Notes under the pieces: generated by a model
What the model was told of the DNA's origin: nothing
The model's input: the letters and a program-made list of their open reading frames with translations, nothing else
Database searches by the model: none
DNA from: Romboutsia sedimentorum
GTDB lineage: Bacteria; Bacillota; Clostridia; Peptostreptococcales; Peptostreptococcaceae
Length of the DNA: 64,000 nucleotides
Direction of reading: 5' to 3'
NCBI RefSeq assembly: GCF_030131845.1
Contig: NZ_JASKYM010000011.1
Location: forward strand, 1-64,000
Made by a program: the position numbers and the translations under genes
In this document: in pieces, positions 44,768-53,807 of the stretch
Layout: every line of letters begins with the position of its first letter
Numbering within the stretch: the stretch's first letter is position 1

Positions 44768-46687
44768 ATGGGTAAAAAATTATACAAAGTAATTATACCT
44801 TTATGTATATCTGTTTTTTGTACTACAGCTATAAGTAAAGAATGCTATAGCCAATGCATAACAACAAAGAATAATACTATTTCAATAGTTAACAACGAAG
44901 ATAATGAAAATCCCAAAAAAGAAATAAAAAAAGAAATAAATAAAGCTCCTAAAATTGACTATAGTAAAACTTGTTGGAAGTTACAGTCATTATATAGTAG
45001 CGAGAAAGAATGGAAAGAGGAGTTAAAACAGTTTACCAAGGATACTAAAGAACTTGAAAACTATATAGGCAAAGTAACTAAATCAAAAACACACTTGTCA
45101 TTTGCTCTAAATATAAAAGAAAAATTAGATAGAAAAATAAATAAGCTTTATGCTTATTCAAAATTAAATCAAGATATTAATAAAAATTCATATAAATACT
45201 TAGATATGAATGAAAGTATTAATAAAGCTAATATGGATTATATGGATATATGTTCGCATTTAGAATTAGAAATACTTAAGTTGTCAGATAAAAAATATGA
45301 ACAAATAATATCTAATAAAAAAATAAGTAAAAAATATGGAATGTATTTAGCTGAAATTAGAAGATCTAAAAAACATTATTTAGATGAAAAAAGTGAAGAT
45401 TTGATTGCTAGAACTTCCACTATAGCTTCTTTACCAGGTCAAACGTATGAACTTTTTAGAAATATGGATAAAAAAACAAACTTAAATCCTTCGCAATATG
45501 CAACAGTTTTAGAATATGGAGATAGAAATGAAAGAAAGTCTGCTTATCAAAATGAGTTTATAGCGTACAACGATAATATAAATACTTTATCAGGTCTGTT
45601 AGTTGGTCAAGTAAAGAAGAATATATTTTATTCTACAGAAAGAGGATATAAGTCATCTTTAGATATGAATTTACAATCTGATGATATAGATGTTAAGGTT
45701 TATGATGAGTTAATAGAAACTGTAACTAAAAATACATCTAGTTTACACAAATACGTAAGCTTAAGAAAGAAAATTTTAGGTTTAGATAAAGTATATTATT
45801 ATGATATGTTTGTGCCAATAGTAAAACCAGTAGACGATGATATTACTTATGATAAAGGTCAGGGAATAATATACTCAGCCTTAGGACCACTTGGAAAAGA
45901 ATATGGAGATATACTTTACAAAGCCTTTAATGAAAAATGGATTGATGTTTATTCTAATGATAATAAAGTAAGTGGAGCATATTGTTTGTCTGTTTATGAT
46001 GATCATCCGTATATTTTAACAAATTACAATAATACATTAAGTTCTGTGTCTACGTTAGCTCATGAACTAGGACATGCAGCTTATGAATATCTTAGTGCAA
46101 AGAATCAAAATTATTTTAATTCAAATCCATCAATATTTACTCATGAAGTAGCATCTACTACAAATGAAGCATTATTGTATGAAGTTCTTATAAAGAATGC
46201 TTCTAATGATAAAGAAAAAGCGTATTATATAACTCAATATCTAGATTTAATTAAAGATACATTATACGTTCAGACTATGTATGCAGAGTTTGAAAAAACT
46301 ATACATGAAATGGTTGAAAGTGATAAAAGCGTAAATGCACTAGTATTAGATGATATATGGGGTGGTCTTTTAAAGAAATATTACGGTGGTAATTATGAAG
46401 TAGATCAATTATCTAAAGTAGGTTGGTCAAGAATACCTCATTTTTATAATAGTTTCTACGTTTACAAATATGCAACAGGGTGTAGTGCAGGAGTAAGTTT
46501 TGCACAGGATATACTAAAAAATGGTCCTGATAATTATATACACTTTCTAAAAAGGGGAAGTTCAGACTATCCAGCAAACCTTCTTAAAGATGCAGGCGTA
46601 AATTTAACAACAACAAAACCTATAGAAAATACAATAAAAAAATTCGATTCTTTAGTAAAAGAATTAGAAAATATAGTAGCAAAATAA
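44768..46687 (+). CDS. secreted oligoendopeptidase F-type (M3) metallopeptidase
   Basis: A 639-residue M3 peptidase with the zinc motif in TLAHELGHAAYEYL (HExxH) and the downstream FTHEVASTTNEALL glutamate. The C-terminal catalytic fold includes GWSRIPHFYNSFYVYKYATG, as in PepF. Unlike most PepF, which are cytoplasmic, it starts with a signal-like sequence (KKLYKVIIPLCISVFCTTAIS) followed by a hydrophilic linker of about 40 residues before the PepF domain (from DYSKTCWKLQSLY). A secreted or membrane-tethered enzyme is likely. ATG 44768 is behind AGGA; an upstream TTG at 44750 lacks a site. The leader hairpin covers that AGGA. Confidence 0.88.
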   Translation: MGKKLYKVIIPLCISVFCTTAISKECYSQCITTKNNTISIVNNEDNENPKKEIKKEINKAPKIDYSKTCWKLQSLYSSEKEWKEELKQFTKDTKELENYIGKVTKSKTHLSFALNIKEKLDRKINKLYAYSKLNQDINKNSYKYLDMNESINKANMDYMDICSHLELEILKLSDKKYEQIISNKKISKKYGMYLAEIRRSKKHYLDEKSEDLIARTSTIASLPGQTYELFRNMDKKTNLNPSQYATVLEYGDRNERKSAYQNEFIAYNDNINTLSGLLVGQVKKNIFYSTERGYKSSLDMNLQSDDIDVKVYDELIETVTKNTSSLHKYVSLRKKILGLDKVYYYDMFVPIVKPVDDDITYDKGQGIIYSALGPLGKEYGDILYKAFNEKWIDVYSNDNKVSGAYCLSVYDDHPYILTNYNNTLSSVSTLAHELGHAAYEYLSAKNQNYFNSNPSIFTHEVASTTNEALLYEVLIKNASNDKEKAYYITQYLDLIKDTLYVQTMYAEFEKTIHEMVESDKSVNALVLDDIWGGLLKKYYGGNYEVDQLSKVGWSRIPHFYNSFYVYKYATGCSAGVSFAQDILKNGPDNYIHFLKRGSSDYPANLLKDAGVNLTTTKPIENTIKKFDSLVKELENIVAK

Positions 46688-46728
46688 TTTATATGACAAA
46701 CACAATATAAAAGTGCTAAAATATAACC

Positions 46729-46755
46729 AAAGGTCCTATTTGATAGGACTTTTTG
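46729..46755 (+). terminator. terminator after pepF
   Basis: GTCCTAT TTG ATAGGAC with flanking A and T runs and five Ts. Confidence 0.8.
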
Positions 46756-46784
46756 TTTGTAAAATATAGTGGAGGAATAACTTT

Positions 46785-47669
46785 ATGCAAAAAAAAGTGA
46801 GAAAAGCTGTAATACCTGCTGCAGGTTTAGGAACTAGATTTTTACCAGCTACAAAGGCGCAACCTAAAGAGATGTTGCCAATAGTAGATAAACCAACGCT
46901 ACAATACATAATAGAAGAAGCTGTAGCATCAGGTATAGAAGAGATACTTATAATCACTGGTAGAAATAAAAAATCTATTGAAGATCATTTTGATAAATCA
47001 GTAGAGTTAGAATTAGAGTTAGAGCAAAAAGGAAAAAAAGAATTATTGGATATAGTTCAAGGTATATCTAATATGATAAACATACATTATATAAGACAAA
47101 AAGAGCCTAGAGGATTAGGTGATGCAATTTACTGTGCAAGACACTTTATAGGAGATGAACCATTTGCTGTAATGCTTGGAGATGATATAGTAGATAATGA
47201 GGTACCATGTTTAAAACAACTTATGCAAGCTTATGATGAATATAGAACTACAATACTAGGCGTACAAAAAGTAGATATAAAAGATACAGATAAGTATGGT
47301 ATAATATCTGCTAAGCATATAGAGGACAGAGTATATAAGGTAAAAGACTTAGTTGAAAAACCAGAACCAGGGAAATCTCCTTCAAATATAGCTATACTTG
47401 GGAGATATATAATAACACCTGAGATATTTGAAATATTAGAAGACTTACCAGCAGGTAAAGGTGGAGAAGTTCAACTTACAGATGCACTAAAGGTGCTATC
47501 TAAAAAAGAAGCAATGTATGCCTATAACTTTGAAGGAAGAAGATATGATGTTGGAGATAAGCTAGGATTTCTAGAAGCTACGATAGATTTTGCTCTTAAA
47601 AAACCTGAGCTTAAAGATGAATTTATAGGTTATTTGAAGCACGTTTGTAATAAATACGATGATAAATAA
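46785..47669 (+). CDS. galU: UTP--glucose-1-phosphate uridylyltransferase
   Basis: Makes UDP-glucose from UTP and glucose-1-phosphate for glycolipid, teichoic acid or polysaccharide synthesis. The 294 residues show the nucleotidyltransferase start KAVIPAAGLGTRFLPATKAQPKEMLPIVDKP, followed by QKEPRGLGDAI and FAVMLGDDIVDNE. The later VEKPEPGKSPSNIAILGRYI and GKGGEVQLTDAL are GalU-type. The ribosome-binding site is GGAGG. The small gene behind it is 25 bp away. Confidence 0.95.
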   Translation: MQKKVRKAVIPAAGLGTRFLPATKAQPKEMLPIVDKPTLQYIIEEAVASGIEEILIITGRNKKSIEDHFDKSVELELELEQKGKKELLDIVQGISNMINIHYIRQKEPRGLGDAIYCARHFIGDEPFAVMLGDDIVDNEVPCLKQLMQAYDEYRTTILGVQKVDIKDTDKYGIISAKHIEDRVYKVKDLVEKPEPGKSPSNIAILGRYIITPEIFEILEDLPAGKGGEVQLTDALKVLSKKEAMYAYNFEGRRYDVGDKLGFLEATIDFALKKPELKDEFIGYLKHVCNKYDDK

Positions 47670-47694
47670 AAGAAAATTTTTTGAGGTGATATAA

Positions 47695-47808
47695 ATGTCG
47701 AATGTAAAACAAAAGAAAAAAAACAAAATTATAGCTATATCAATAGTAGTAGTTCTTGTAATTACAAGTATGACAACACTGTTTGGTATGTTAGCAGCAA
47801 TATTGTAA
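47695..47808 (+). CDS. 37-residue single-pass membrane protein
   Basis: A very short gene with a convincing ribosome-binding site GAGGTGAT 8 nt before its ATG, ending in TAA and then a terminator. The product has a lysine-rich N-terminus (KQKKKNK) and one hydrophobic helix (IIAISIVVVLVITSMTTLFGMLAAIL). It resembles the short DUF4044-type proteins of Firmicutes, though I cannot confirm that by comparison. It probably shares a transcript with galU. Function unknown. Confidence 0.7.
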   Translation: MSNVKQKKKNKIIAISIVVVLVITSMTTLFGMLAAIL

Positions 47809-47815
47809 ATTAAAG

Positions 47816-47843
47816 CTAGTCTTTTAATAAAGGCTAGTTTTTT
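47816..47843 (+). terminator. terminator after galU and the small membrane protein
   Basis: CTAGTCTTT / AAAGGCTAG (one G-T pair) followed by six Ts. Confidence 0.8.
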
Positions 47844-47991
47844 GTGTTTAATAAAATATATAATCATATTATATGGTTAAAATCAACTAATGTAATACAC
47901 TAATTAATAAATATACATATATATGTTTACTAATTAACAAATATAATATATAATTTTCATTAATAAGACTAACTAAGGAGATGGATATATT

Positions 47992-48993
47992 ATGGATAGA
48001 AATTTGGCATTAGAACTTGTTAGGGTAACGGAAGCAGCGGCATTAGTATCATCACAATTTATGGGAAAAGGTGATAAAAATGGTGCTGATGGAGCAGCGG
48101 TTGAGGCTATGAGAAGAGCTTTTGAATCAATTAAGATAAGTGGGGAAGTAGTTATAGGAGAGGGCGAGTTAGATGAAGCTCCTATGCTATATATCGGTGA
48201 AAAAGTAGGTATGAACACAAAAGGAAGTATGGAAGTTGATATAGCAGTAGATCCATTAGATGGAACTACATTAATAGCAAAGGGACTTCCAAATGCGATA
48301 TCGGTAATAGCAATGGGATCAAAAGGTAGTTTGTTAAATGCACCAGATACATACATGAAGAAAATAGTAGTAGGACCTAAAGCTAAAGGAAGCATAGATT
48401 TAAACAAAACTCATGAAGAAAATATAGTAAACGTAGCAAAGGCATTAGGAAAGAAAACTACTCAAATGACTATAACAGTTCAAGATAGAGAAAGACACGA
48501 TGATATAGTTAAAGCTGCTAGAAAATTAGGAGCTAGAATAAAAATGTTTGGTGATGGTGATGTAGCAACAGGTATAGCAACTTGTTTTGAAGAAACAGGA
48601 ATAGATATGCTTATGGGAATCGGTGGAGGTCCTGAAGGTGTAATAACTGCAGCGGCAATAAAGTGCATGGGCGGAGATATGCAAGCACAAATATATCCAT
48701 TAAGTGAACAAGAAAGAATAAGATGTCATGAGATGGGATTCTCAGATGAAGATATTAAAAAAGTTTTAAGTATAGATGACTTAGCAAAAGGGGATGAATT
48801 ATTCTTTGCTGCAACAGGTATAACTGAAGGCGATTTATTAAAAGGAGTAATACCAGTAGGGAATGATAGAGCTAAAACTCAATCGGTAGTAATGAGAGCT
48901 AAAACAGGAACAATAAGATTTGTTGATGCTATACACAACTTAGATAAAAGTGATATATTAGTAGAATTAATGAAAAAATACAATATGGAATAG
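47992..48993 (+). CDS. glpX: class II fructose-1,6-bisphosphatase
   Basis: Gluconeogenic phosphatase converting fructose-1,6-bisphosphate to fructose-6-phosphate. The 333-residue GlpX sequence includes MRRAFESIKISGEVVIGEGE, the metal and substrate site DIAVDPLDGTTLIAKG (about 82-97), and KMFGDGDVATGIATC and GIGGGPEGVITAAAIKCMGG. The start is ATG behind AAGGAG. Upstream (47844-47991) lies AT-rich DNA that must hold its promoter. It is a single gene closed by a long perfect terminator. Confidence 0.95.
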   Translation: MDRNLALELVRVTEAAALVSSQFMGKGDKNGADGAAVEAMRRAFESIKISGEVVIGEGELDEAPMLYIGEKVGMNTKGSMEVDIAVDPLDGTTLIAKGLPNAISVIAMGSKGSLLNAPDTYMKKIVVGPKAKGSIDLNKTHEENIVNVAKALGKKTTQMTITVQDRERHDDIVKAARKLGARIKMFGDGDVATGIATCFEETGIDMLMGIGGGPEGVITAAAIKCMGGDMQAQIYPLSEQERIRCHEMGFSDEDIKKVLSIDDLAKGDELFFAATGITEGDLLKGVIPVGNDRAKTQSVVMRAKTGTIRFVDAIHNLDKSDILVELMKKYNME

Positions 48994-49010
48994 AGATAAA
49001 CTTAAATTTA

Positions 49011-49055
49011 AAAAACTATAAATCTAATCTTTAAGATTAGATTTATAGTTTTTTG
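49011..49055 (+). terminator. strong terminator after glpX
   Basis: A perfect 20-bp stem (AAAAACTATAAATCTAATCT and its complement) with a 3-nt loop and a T-run. Active on either strand in principle. Confidence 0.9.
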
Positions 49056-49183
49056 TATAATAGATTTAATTATAATTTTATACAAAAAATAGAGAATTAA
49101 GTTTAAAATAAGTGAAAAATGTATAATATATATTATATAAAAGTTAATGTTGTATTTATATGATAGTTTACTTTTTTTATTTG

Positions 49184-49213
49184 TTGACCGTAGTGCAGTA
49201 GAAATGATATTAT
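49184..49213 (+). promoter_or_regulatory. possible rho promoter
   Basis: TTGACC (49184-49189) and TATTAT (49208-49213), 18 nt apart, would give a leader of about 95 nt before rho. The rest of the 49056-49315 spacer is plain AT-rich DNA. Confidence 0.45.
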
Positions 49214-49315
49214 TAGAATTAATTGCAAAGTAAAACTTTTCTTTTTCACACCTTTAATTCCCTAAAATAATAAATGAAATTTATATAAATAATATATAGA
49301 TGAGGAGGATTTTTT

Positions 49316-50875
49316 TTGAACTTAAATGAGAAAACATTGAATGAATTAAGTAGTAAAACATTGCCACAATTAAAAGAGATAGCTAAAGAGTTAGGTATAA
49401 AATCTATAACGAAATATAAAAAAAGTGAACTAATTGAAATTATTAATGAAAATTCTAAGAATAATCACATAGAAAAAGAGAAAACTAGCAAAAGAGAAGA
49501 AGTTAAAGAACAAAATGTTATTATTTCACAGAATAAAGTTGCACAATATAAGCAGTTAGAGAAAAAGCCAGAGAATAAAACTTATGTAAAACCTTATGAA
49601 AAGAAAGAAAATGAAAATCAAAATAATTCAAGAACTACTGAAAATAAATACGTTAAAACTGGTGAAAATAGAACTTTTAATAATACTTCTAATGCAAGAA
49701 ACAATAAACCGTATTATGCTCCAAAACCTGTGGATGAATCTAAGATAGTAGATGAGTTTAATACATCTAAAGAAGATGAGGTAATGGGGGTTCTTGAAAT
49801 TTTACCTGATGGATTTGGTTTCTTAAGAGGTTCGAATTATTTATCAACAGAAAATGATGTGTATGTATCTCCGTCTCAGATAAGAAGATTTAATATGAAG
49901 ACAGGTGATAAAATAAAAGGTATAACTAGACATCCTAAAACAGGAGAAAAGTTTAGAGCTCTTTTATATGTTCAAAAGGTAAATGATGAAAATCCAGAAA
50001 CTGCAATACAAAGGAAAGCATTTGAACTATTAACACCGATTTATCCAGAAGAAAGATTGACATTAGAGAGAAGTCAAAATGACATAGCTACAAGACTTAT
50101 AGATTTAGTATCTCCTATAGGTAAAGGTCAAAGGGGATTAATAGTTGCACCTCCTAAGGCAGGTAAAACAAGTCTTCTTAAAAATGTTGCAAATAGTATA
50201 GCTAAAAATCATCCTGATGTTGAGTTAATAGTGCTTCTTATAGACGAAAGACCAGAAGAAGTTACAGATATGAGAGAATCAATAAACGGAGATGTTATAT
50301 ATTCAACATTTGATCAAGTATCAAGTCACCATGTTAAAGTAGCAGAAATGGTTTTAAATAGAGCACAAAGATTAGTTGAACATGGTAAAGATGTTGTTAT
50401 ATTATTAGATAGTATAACAAGGCTTGCAAGAGCTTATAACTTAACTATATCTCCAACTGGTAGAACTTTATCAGGAGGTCTTGACCCAGGTGCACTTCAT
50501 GGTCCTAAAAAATTCTTTGGAGCAGCAAGAAACATAAGAGGTGGCGGTTCACTTACGATACTAGCTACTGGATTAGTAGAAACTGGTTCTAGAATGGATG
50601 ATGTAATTTTCGAAGAATTTAAAGGTACAGGAAATATGGAATTAAACTTAGATAGAAAATTAGCAGAGAAAAGAATATTCCCGGCAGTAGATATATATAA
50701 GTCTGGAACTAGAAGAGAAGACTTATTGCTTACTGATGAAGAAAAGACTGCTCTTTGGAGATTAAGAAGAGAAATGAGTAATAATTCAGTACTAGAAGTT
50801 ACGGATAAAGTAATAGAATTACTTAAGAGAACTAGAAATAATGATGAATTTATAAAATCAATAAAAGCACTTTAA
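49316..50875 (+). CDS. rho: transcription termination factor Rho
   Basis: Hexameric RNA-DNA helicase that ends transcription. The 519 residues include a Rho_N SAP-like domain (1-45), an Asn/Lys/Glu-rich insertion (about 46-150), the cold-shock RNA-binding domain ([18 protein letters not shown], about 156-173), Walker [13 protein letters not shown] (about 280-291), Walker [16 protein letters not shown] and the R-loop region [20 protein letters not shown]. The start codon is TTG 49316 behind GAGGAGG. The insertion makes it about 90-100 residues longer than B. subtilis Rho. rpmE follows, as in C. difficile. Confidence 0.96.
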   Translation: MNLNEKTLNELSSKTLPQLKEIAKELGIKSITKYKKSELIEIINENSKNNHIEKEKTSKREEVKEQNVIISQNKVAQYKQLEKKPENKTYVKPYEKKENENQNNSRTTENKYVKTGENRTFNNTSNARNNKPYYAPKPVDESKIVDEFNTSKEDEVMGVLEILPDGFGFLRGSNYLSTENDVYVSPSQIRRFNMKTGDKIKGITRHPKTGEKFRALLYVQKVNDENPETAIQRKAFELLTPIYPEERLTLERSQNDIATRLIDLVSPIGKGQRGLIVAPPKAGKTSLLKNVANSIAKNHPDVELIVLLIDERPEEVTDMRESINGDVIYSTFDQVSSHHVKVAEMVLNRAQRLVEHGKDVVILLDSITRLARAYNLTISPTGRTLSGGLDPGALHGPKKFFGAARNIRGGGSLTILATGLVETGSRMDDVIFEEFKGTGNMELNLDRKLAEKRIFPAVDIYKSGTRREDLLLTDEEKTALWRLRREMSNNSVLEVTDKVIELLKRTRNNDEFIKSIKAL

Positions 50876-50992
50876 AGTAATAGAAAAACTGCTTGTACCG
50901 ATAAAAAACTTATGTTATAATGGTGTAGTTGATAATGCAAAATGAAAAATTAATATAATTAATTTATAAAATAAAGAGAAGAGGTGAATAGA

Positions 50993-51193
50993 ATGCAAAA
51001 GGATATACAACCAAAATACGAAGCTGTAGAAGTGCGTTGTGCTTGTGGAAACACATTCCAAGCTGGTTCTGTTAAGGACGAGATAAAAATAGAAATATGT
51101 TCTGAATGCCATCCTTTCTATACTGGAAAGCAAAAGAATATAGAAGCTGGTGGAAGAATAGACAAGTTCAAGAAGAGATTCAAAATAGACTAA
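50993..51193 (+). CDS. rpmE: 50S ribosomal protein L31 (zinc type)
   Basis: A 66-residue L31. The zinc-binding cysteines are in VRCACGNTF and [14 protein letters not shown], so this is the C+ form, which is replaced under zinc shortage when a C- paralogue exists. The start is ATG 50993; an in-frame GTG at 50984 is part of the Shine-Dalgarno region AGAGGTG. The conserved end [10 protein letters not shown] is complete. Confidence 0.96.
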   Translation: MQKDIQPKYEAVEVRCACGNTFQAGSVKDEIKIEICSECHPFYTGKQKNIEAGGRIDKFKKRFKID

Positions 51194-51207
51194 TCTTTAT
51201 AAAATGT

Positions 51208-51234
51208 GGAGTTGGGCAGCCAACTCCTATTTTA
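51208..51234 (+). terminator. terminator after rpmE
   Basis: GGAGTTGG / CCAACTCC with a 4-nt loop; T-tract TATTTTA is moderate. Confidence 0.7.
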
Positions 51235-51307
51235 ATGAAATAAATCATGATGAAATTAATTAAATTGACATAAATGTAGAAATTTTAAGCAGTAGGGGGT
51301 AATAATC

Positions 51308-51892
51308 ATGTATAGACCGGTCAATCACGGATACATAGAAGTTGTAATAGGACCGATGTATAGTGGTAAGAGTGAGGAACTAATAAGAAGAATAAAAAGA
51401 GCTAGAATAGCAAAACAAAATATTGTTGTGTTTAAGCCTAAAATAGACAATAGATATAGTGTAGAAGATGTTGTTTCTCATAGTGGAGACAGTGTTAATG
51501 CTATACCTATTAATAGTGCAAAAGAGATATATAATTTTATAGATAGTAAGACGCAAGTTGTAGGTATAGATGAAGTTCAATTCTTTGATGAAGAAATTGT
51601 GGAAATAGCTATGGATTTAGCCGACAAAGGAATAAGAGTAATAGCTGCTGGATTAGATATGGATTTTAAAGGCGAGCCTTTTGGTCCAACACCAAACCTT
51701 TTAGCTGTTGCAGAATTTGTTGATAAAATACAAGCTATATGTTCTGTATGTGGTCAACCAGCAAATAGGTCACAAAGATTAATTAATGGAGAACCAGCAA
51801 GATATGATGATCCTATAATACAAGTAGGGGCTGTAGAAAGTTATGAAGCTAGATGTAGAAAATGCCACGTTGTATATAAAGATAAAAAATAA
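51308..51892 (+). CDS. tdk: thymidine kinase
   Basis: Salvage kinase that phosphorylates thymidine to dTMP, upstream of the tmk reaction. The 194-residue type II enzyme has the P-loop [14 protein letters not shown] (about 15-28), the Asp/Glu motif [12 protein letters not shown] (about 83-94), the substrate loop [15 protein letters not shown] and a Cys4 zinc finger (CSVCG ... CRKCH). Ribosome-binding site AGGGGG. Single gene between terminators. Confidence 0.96.
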   Translation: MYRPVNHGYIEVVIGPMYSGKSEELIRRIKRARIAKQNIVVFKPKIDNRYSVEDVVSHSGDSVNAIPINSAKEIYNFIDSKTQVVGIDEVQFFDEEIVEIAMDLADKGIRVIAAGLDMDFKGEPFGPTPNLLAVAEFVDKIQAICSVCGQPANRSQRLINGEPARYDDPIIQVGAVESYEARCRKCHVVYKDKK

Positions 51893-51910
51893 TTTGAATA
51901 TAATCAACCT

Positions 51911-51943
51911 ACCCTTTAAAGTTTTACTTTAAGGGGTGTTTTT
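51911..51943 (+). terminator. terminator after tdk
   Basis: ACCCTTTAAAG / CTTTAAGGGGT (one G-T pair), 5-nt loop and T-run. Confidence 0.85.
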
Positions 51944-51995
51944 GTATTATAATAAAATATAGATAGTAAAAGTTTAAATTTAAAGAGGTGAGTGC

Positions 51996-52895
51996 ATGAA
52001 GAAGCAATCTGTCGGTGGTCAAGCTGTAATTGAAGGTGTTATGATGCAATCTAAAGATAAAAGAGCAATTGCTGTAAGAAAAAGTGATGGAAAAATAGTT
52101 GTAAAAAAAAATAAAATAAAAAGTTGGATAAATGAGAAGAATATAGATAAAATTCCTTTTCTAAGGGGTTCGTTTGTACTAATTGAAACAATGATAGAAG
52201 GGATTAAGAGTTTGAATTTCTCATCAGAGTTTTTTTTAGATGAAGATGGAAGTGAAGAAGATGCTTTTGATAAATTTATAAAAAAGATATTTAAAGACAA
52301 AGCAAATGATGTAATGATAGGGATATCGATGCTAATAGCTTTTGTATTATCAGCTGGTCTATTTATAGTACTTCCAACAGCAGTAGGAGGTGCATTTGCG
52401 AGATTGGTGAATAATGATGTGTTATTAAATCTAATAGAAGGTGTAATTAGAATTTGTATTCTATTTTTGTATATAGTATTAATATCAAAGAGTAAAGATA
52501 TAGAAAGAGTATTCCAATACCACGGTGCTGAACATAAAAGTATACATTGTTATGAAAGTGGAGAAGAACTTACAGTAGAACATGCAAGAAAATTTACTAG
52601 ATTTCACCCTAGATGTGGAACAAATTTCTTGTTTATAGTTATGTTTACATCTATAATATTATTTTCTTTCTTTGGTTGGCCAAATCCTATTATAAGGATA
52701 GTAATGAGAATAGTATGTATACCTATAGTTGCAGGAATATCTTACGAAATAATAAGATTTCTTGGGAAATATAATAATAAAATAACTAAAATTGTAGCAT
52801 ATCCAGGTATGATGTTACAAAAATTCACAACAAAAGAGCCAGACGATAAGCAATTAGAAGTAGCAATAGCTGCATTAAAAGCAGTAGTAGATTAA
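51996..52895 (+). CDS. DUF1385 membrane protein (YqhQ family)
   Basis: A 299-residue protein. The N-terminus KKQSVGGQAVIEGVMMQSKD and the middle FQYHGAEHKSIHCYESGEELTVEHARKFTRFHPRCGTNFLFIV are hallmarks of DUF1385 (B. subtilis YqhQ). There are four to five membrane helices, with the conserved His, Glu and Cys residues in the central cytoplasmic-side segment suggesting metal binding (inference). The function is unknown. It lies 16 bp before prmC and is likely in one operon with prmC and prfA, the usual clostridial arrangement. Confidence 0.9.
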   Translation: MKKQSVGGQAVIEGVMMQSKDKRAIAVRKSDGKIVVKKNKIKSWINEKNIDKIPFLRGSFVLIETMIEGIKSLNFSSEFFLDEDGSEEDAFDKFIKKIFKDKANDVMIGISMLIAFVLSAGLFIVLPTAVGGAFARLVNNDVLLNLIEGVIRICILFLYIVLISKSKDIERVFQYHGAEHKSIHCYESGEELTVEHARKFTRFHPRCGTNFLFIVMFTSIILFSFFGWPNPIIRIVMRIVCIPIVAGISYEIIRFLGKYNNKITKIVAYPGMMLQKFTTKEPDDKQLEVAIAALKAVVD

Positions 52896-52911
52896 CAATA
52901 GAGGAGATAAT

Positions 52912-53763
52912 ATGACGATAAGAGATATAATTATAAAATACTCAGAAGAACTTAAAGAAATAAGTGACACTCCAAGACTAGATGTAGAACTTATTCTTCA
53001 AAAATCTCTTGGTGATGTAGATAGGATTTATATTCATATTAATTTAAATAAAGAATTGAGTAATGATGAATACAATTTATTTTTATCTATGATAAAAGAT
53101 AGAATAAATGGAAGACCAGTTGCTTATATAGTTGGTAATCGAGAATTTATGGGATTAGACTTTTTTGTAAAGGAAGGAGTCCTTATTCCAAGACCAGATA
53201 CAGAAGTTTTAGTAGAAGAAATAATAGAACTTTGCAAAAATAAAGACAAAGTAGAAATACTAGATATAGGAACAGGGTCAGGAGCAATAACTGTAAGTTT
53301 AGCAAAATATATAGAAAAATCTACTATTAAATCTTTAGATATATCTGATATACCGTTAGAAGTTGGTAAAAAAAATGCAATAAATAATGGTGTTGATAAT
53401 AAAATAGAATTTATTAAATCAGATCTATTTAGTTCAATTGAAGATAAGAATATTAAATTTGATGTAATAGTGTCTAACCCACCATATATACCTAAAAAAG
53501 ATATGGAGACACTACATACACAAGTAAAAGATTATGAACCATACAATGCACTAGAAGGTGGAATTGATGGATTAAATTTTTATAGAGATATAACAGAACA
53601 ATCGAAGTGTTATCTAAAAGAAAATGGTATATTAGCGTATGAAGTTGGTCATGATCAAGCTAAAGATGTTTCAGATATTATGAAGGATAATGGGTATACA
53701 AAAATATACACTAAGAAGGATATTCAAGGCATTGATAGAGTTGTTATAGGGTTTAAAATATGA
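52912..53763 (+). CDS. prmC: release factor glutamine methyltransferase
   Basis: Methylates the Gln of the GGQ motif in RF1 and RF2. The 283 residues have an N-terminal helical domain with RPVAYIVGNREFMGLDFFV, the segment VLIPRPDTEVLVEEII, SAM motif ILDIGTGSGAITVSLAK (about 116-132) and the catalytic VSNPPYI (about 185-191). It precedes its substrate gene prfA by 44 bp. The ribosome-binding site is GAGGAG. Confidence 0.96.
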   Translation: MTIRDIIIKYSEELKEISDTPRLDVELILQKSLGDVDRIYIHINLNKELSNDEYNLFLSMIKDRINGRPVAYIVGNREFMGLDFFVKEGVLIPRPDTEVLVEEIIELCKNKDKVEILDIGTGSGAITVSLAKYIEKSTIKSLDISDIPLEVGKKNAINNGVDNKIEFIKSDLFSSIEDKNIKFDVIVSNPPYIPKKDMETLHTQVKDYEPYNALEGGIDGLNFYRDITEQSKCYLKENGILAYEVGHDQAKDVSDIMKDNGYTKIYTKKDIQGIDRVVIGFKI

Positions 53764-53807
53764 TATAATGAAAAATTGATATGATACAATAGATGAGGTG
53801 AAAAAGT

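Noticed and set aside
47973-48407. A 144-codon minus-strand frame inside glpX
   Set aside because: It is fully covered by the clear GlpX sequence; long antisense frames are common here because of the codon bias.
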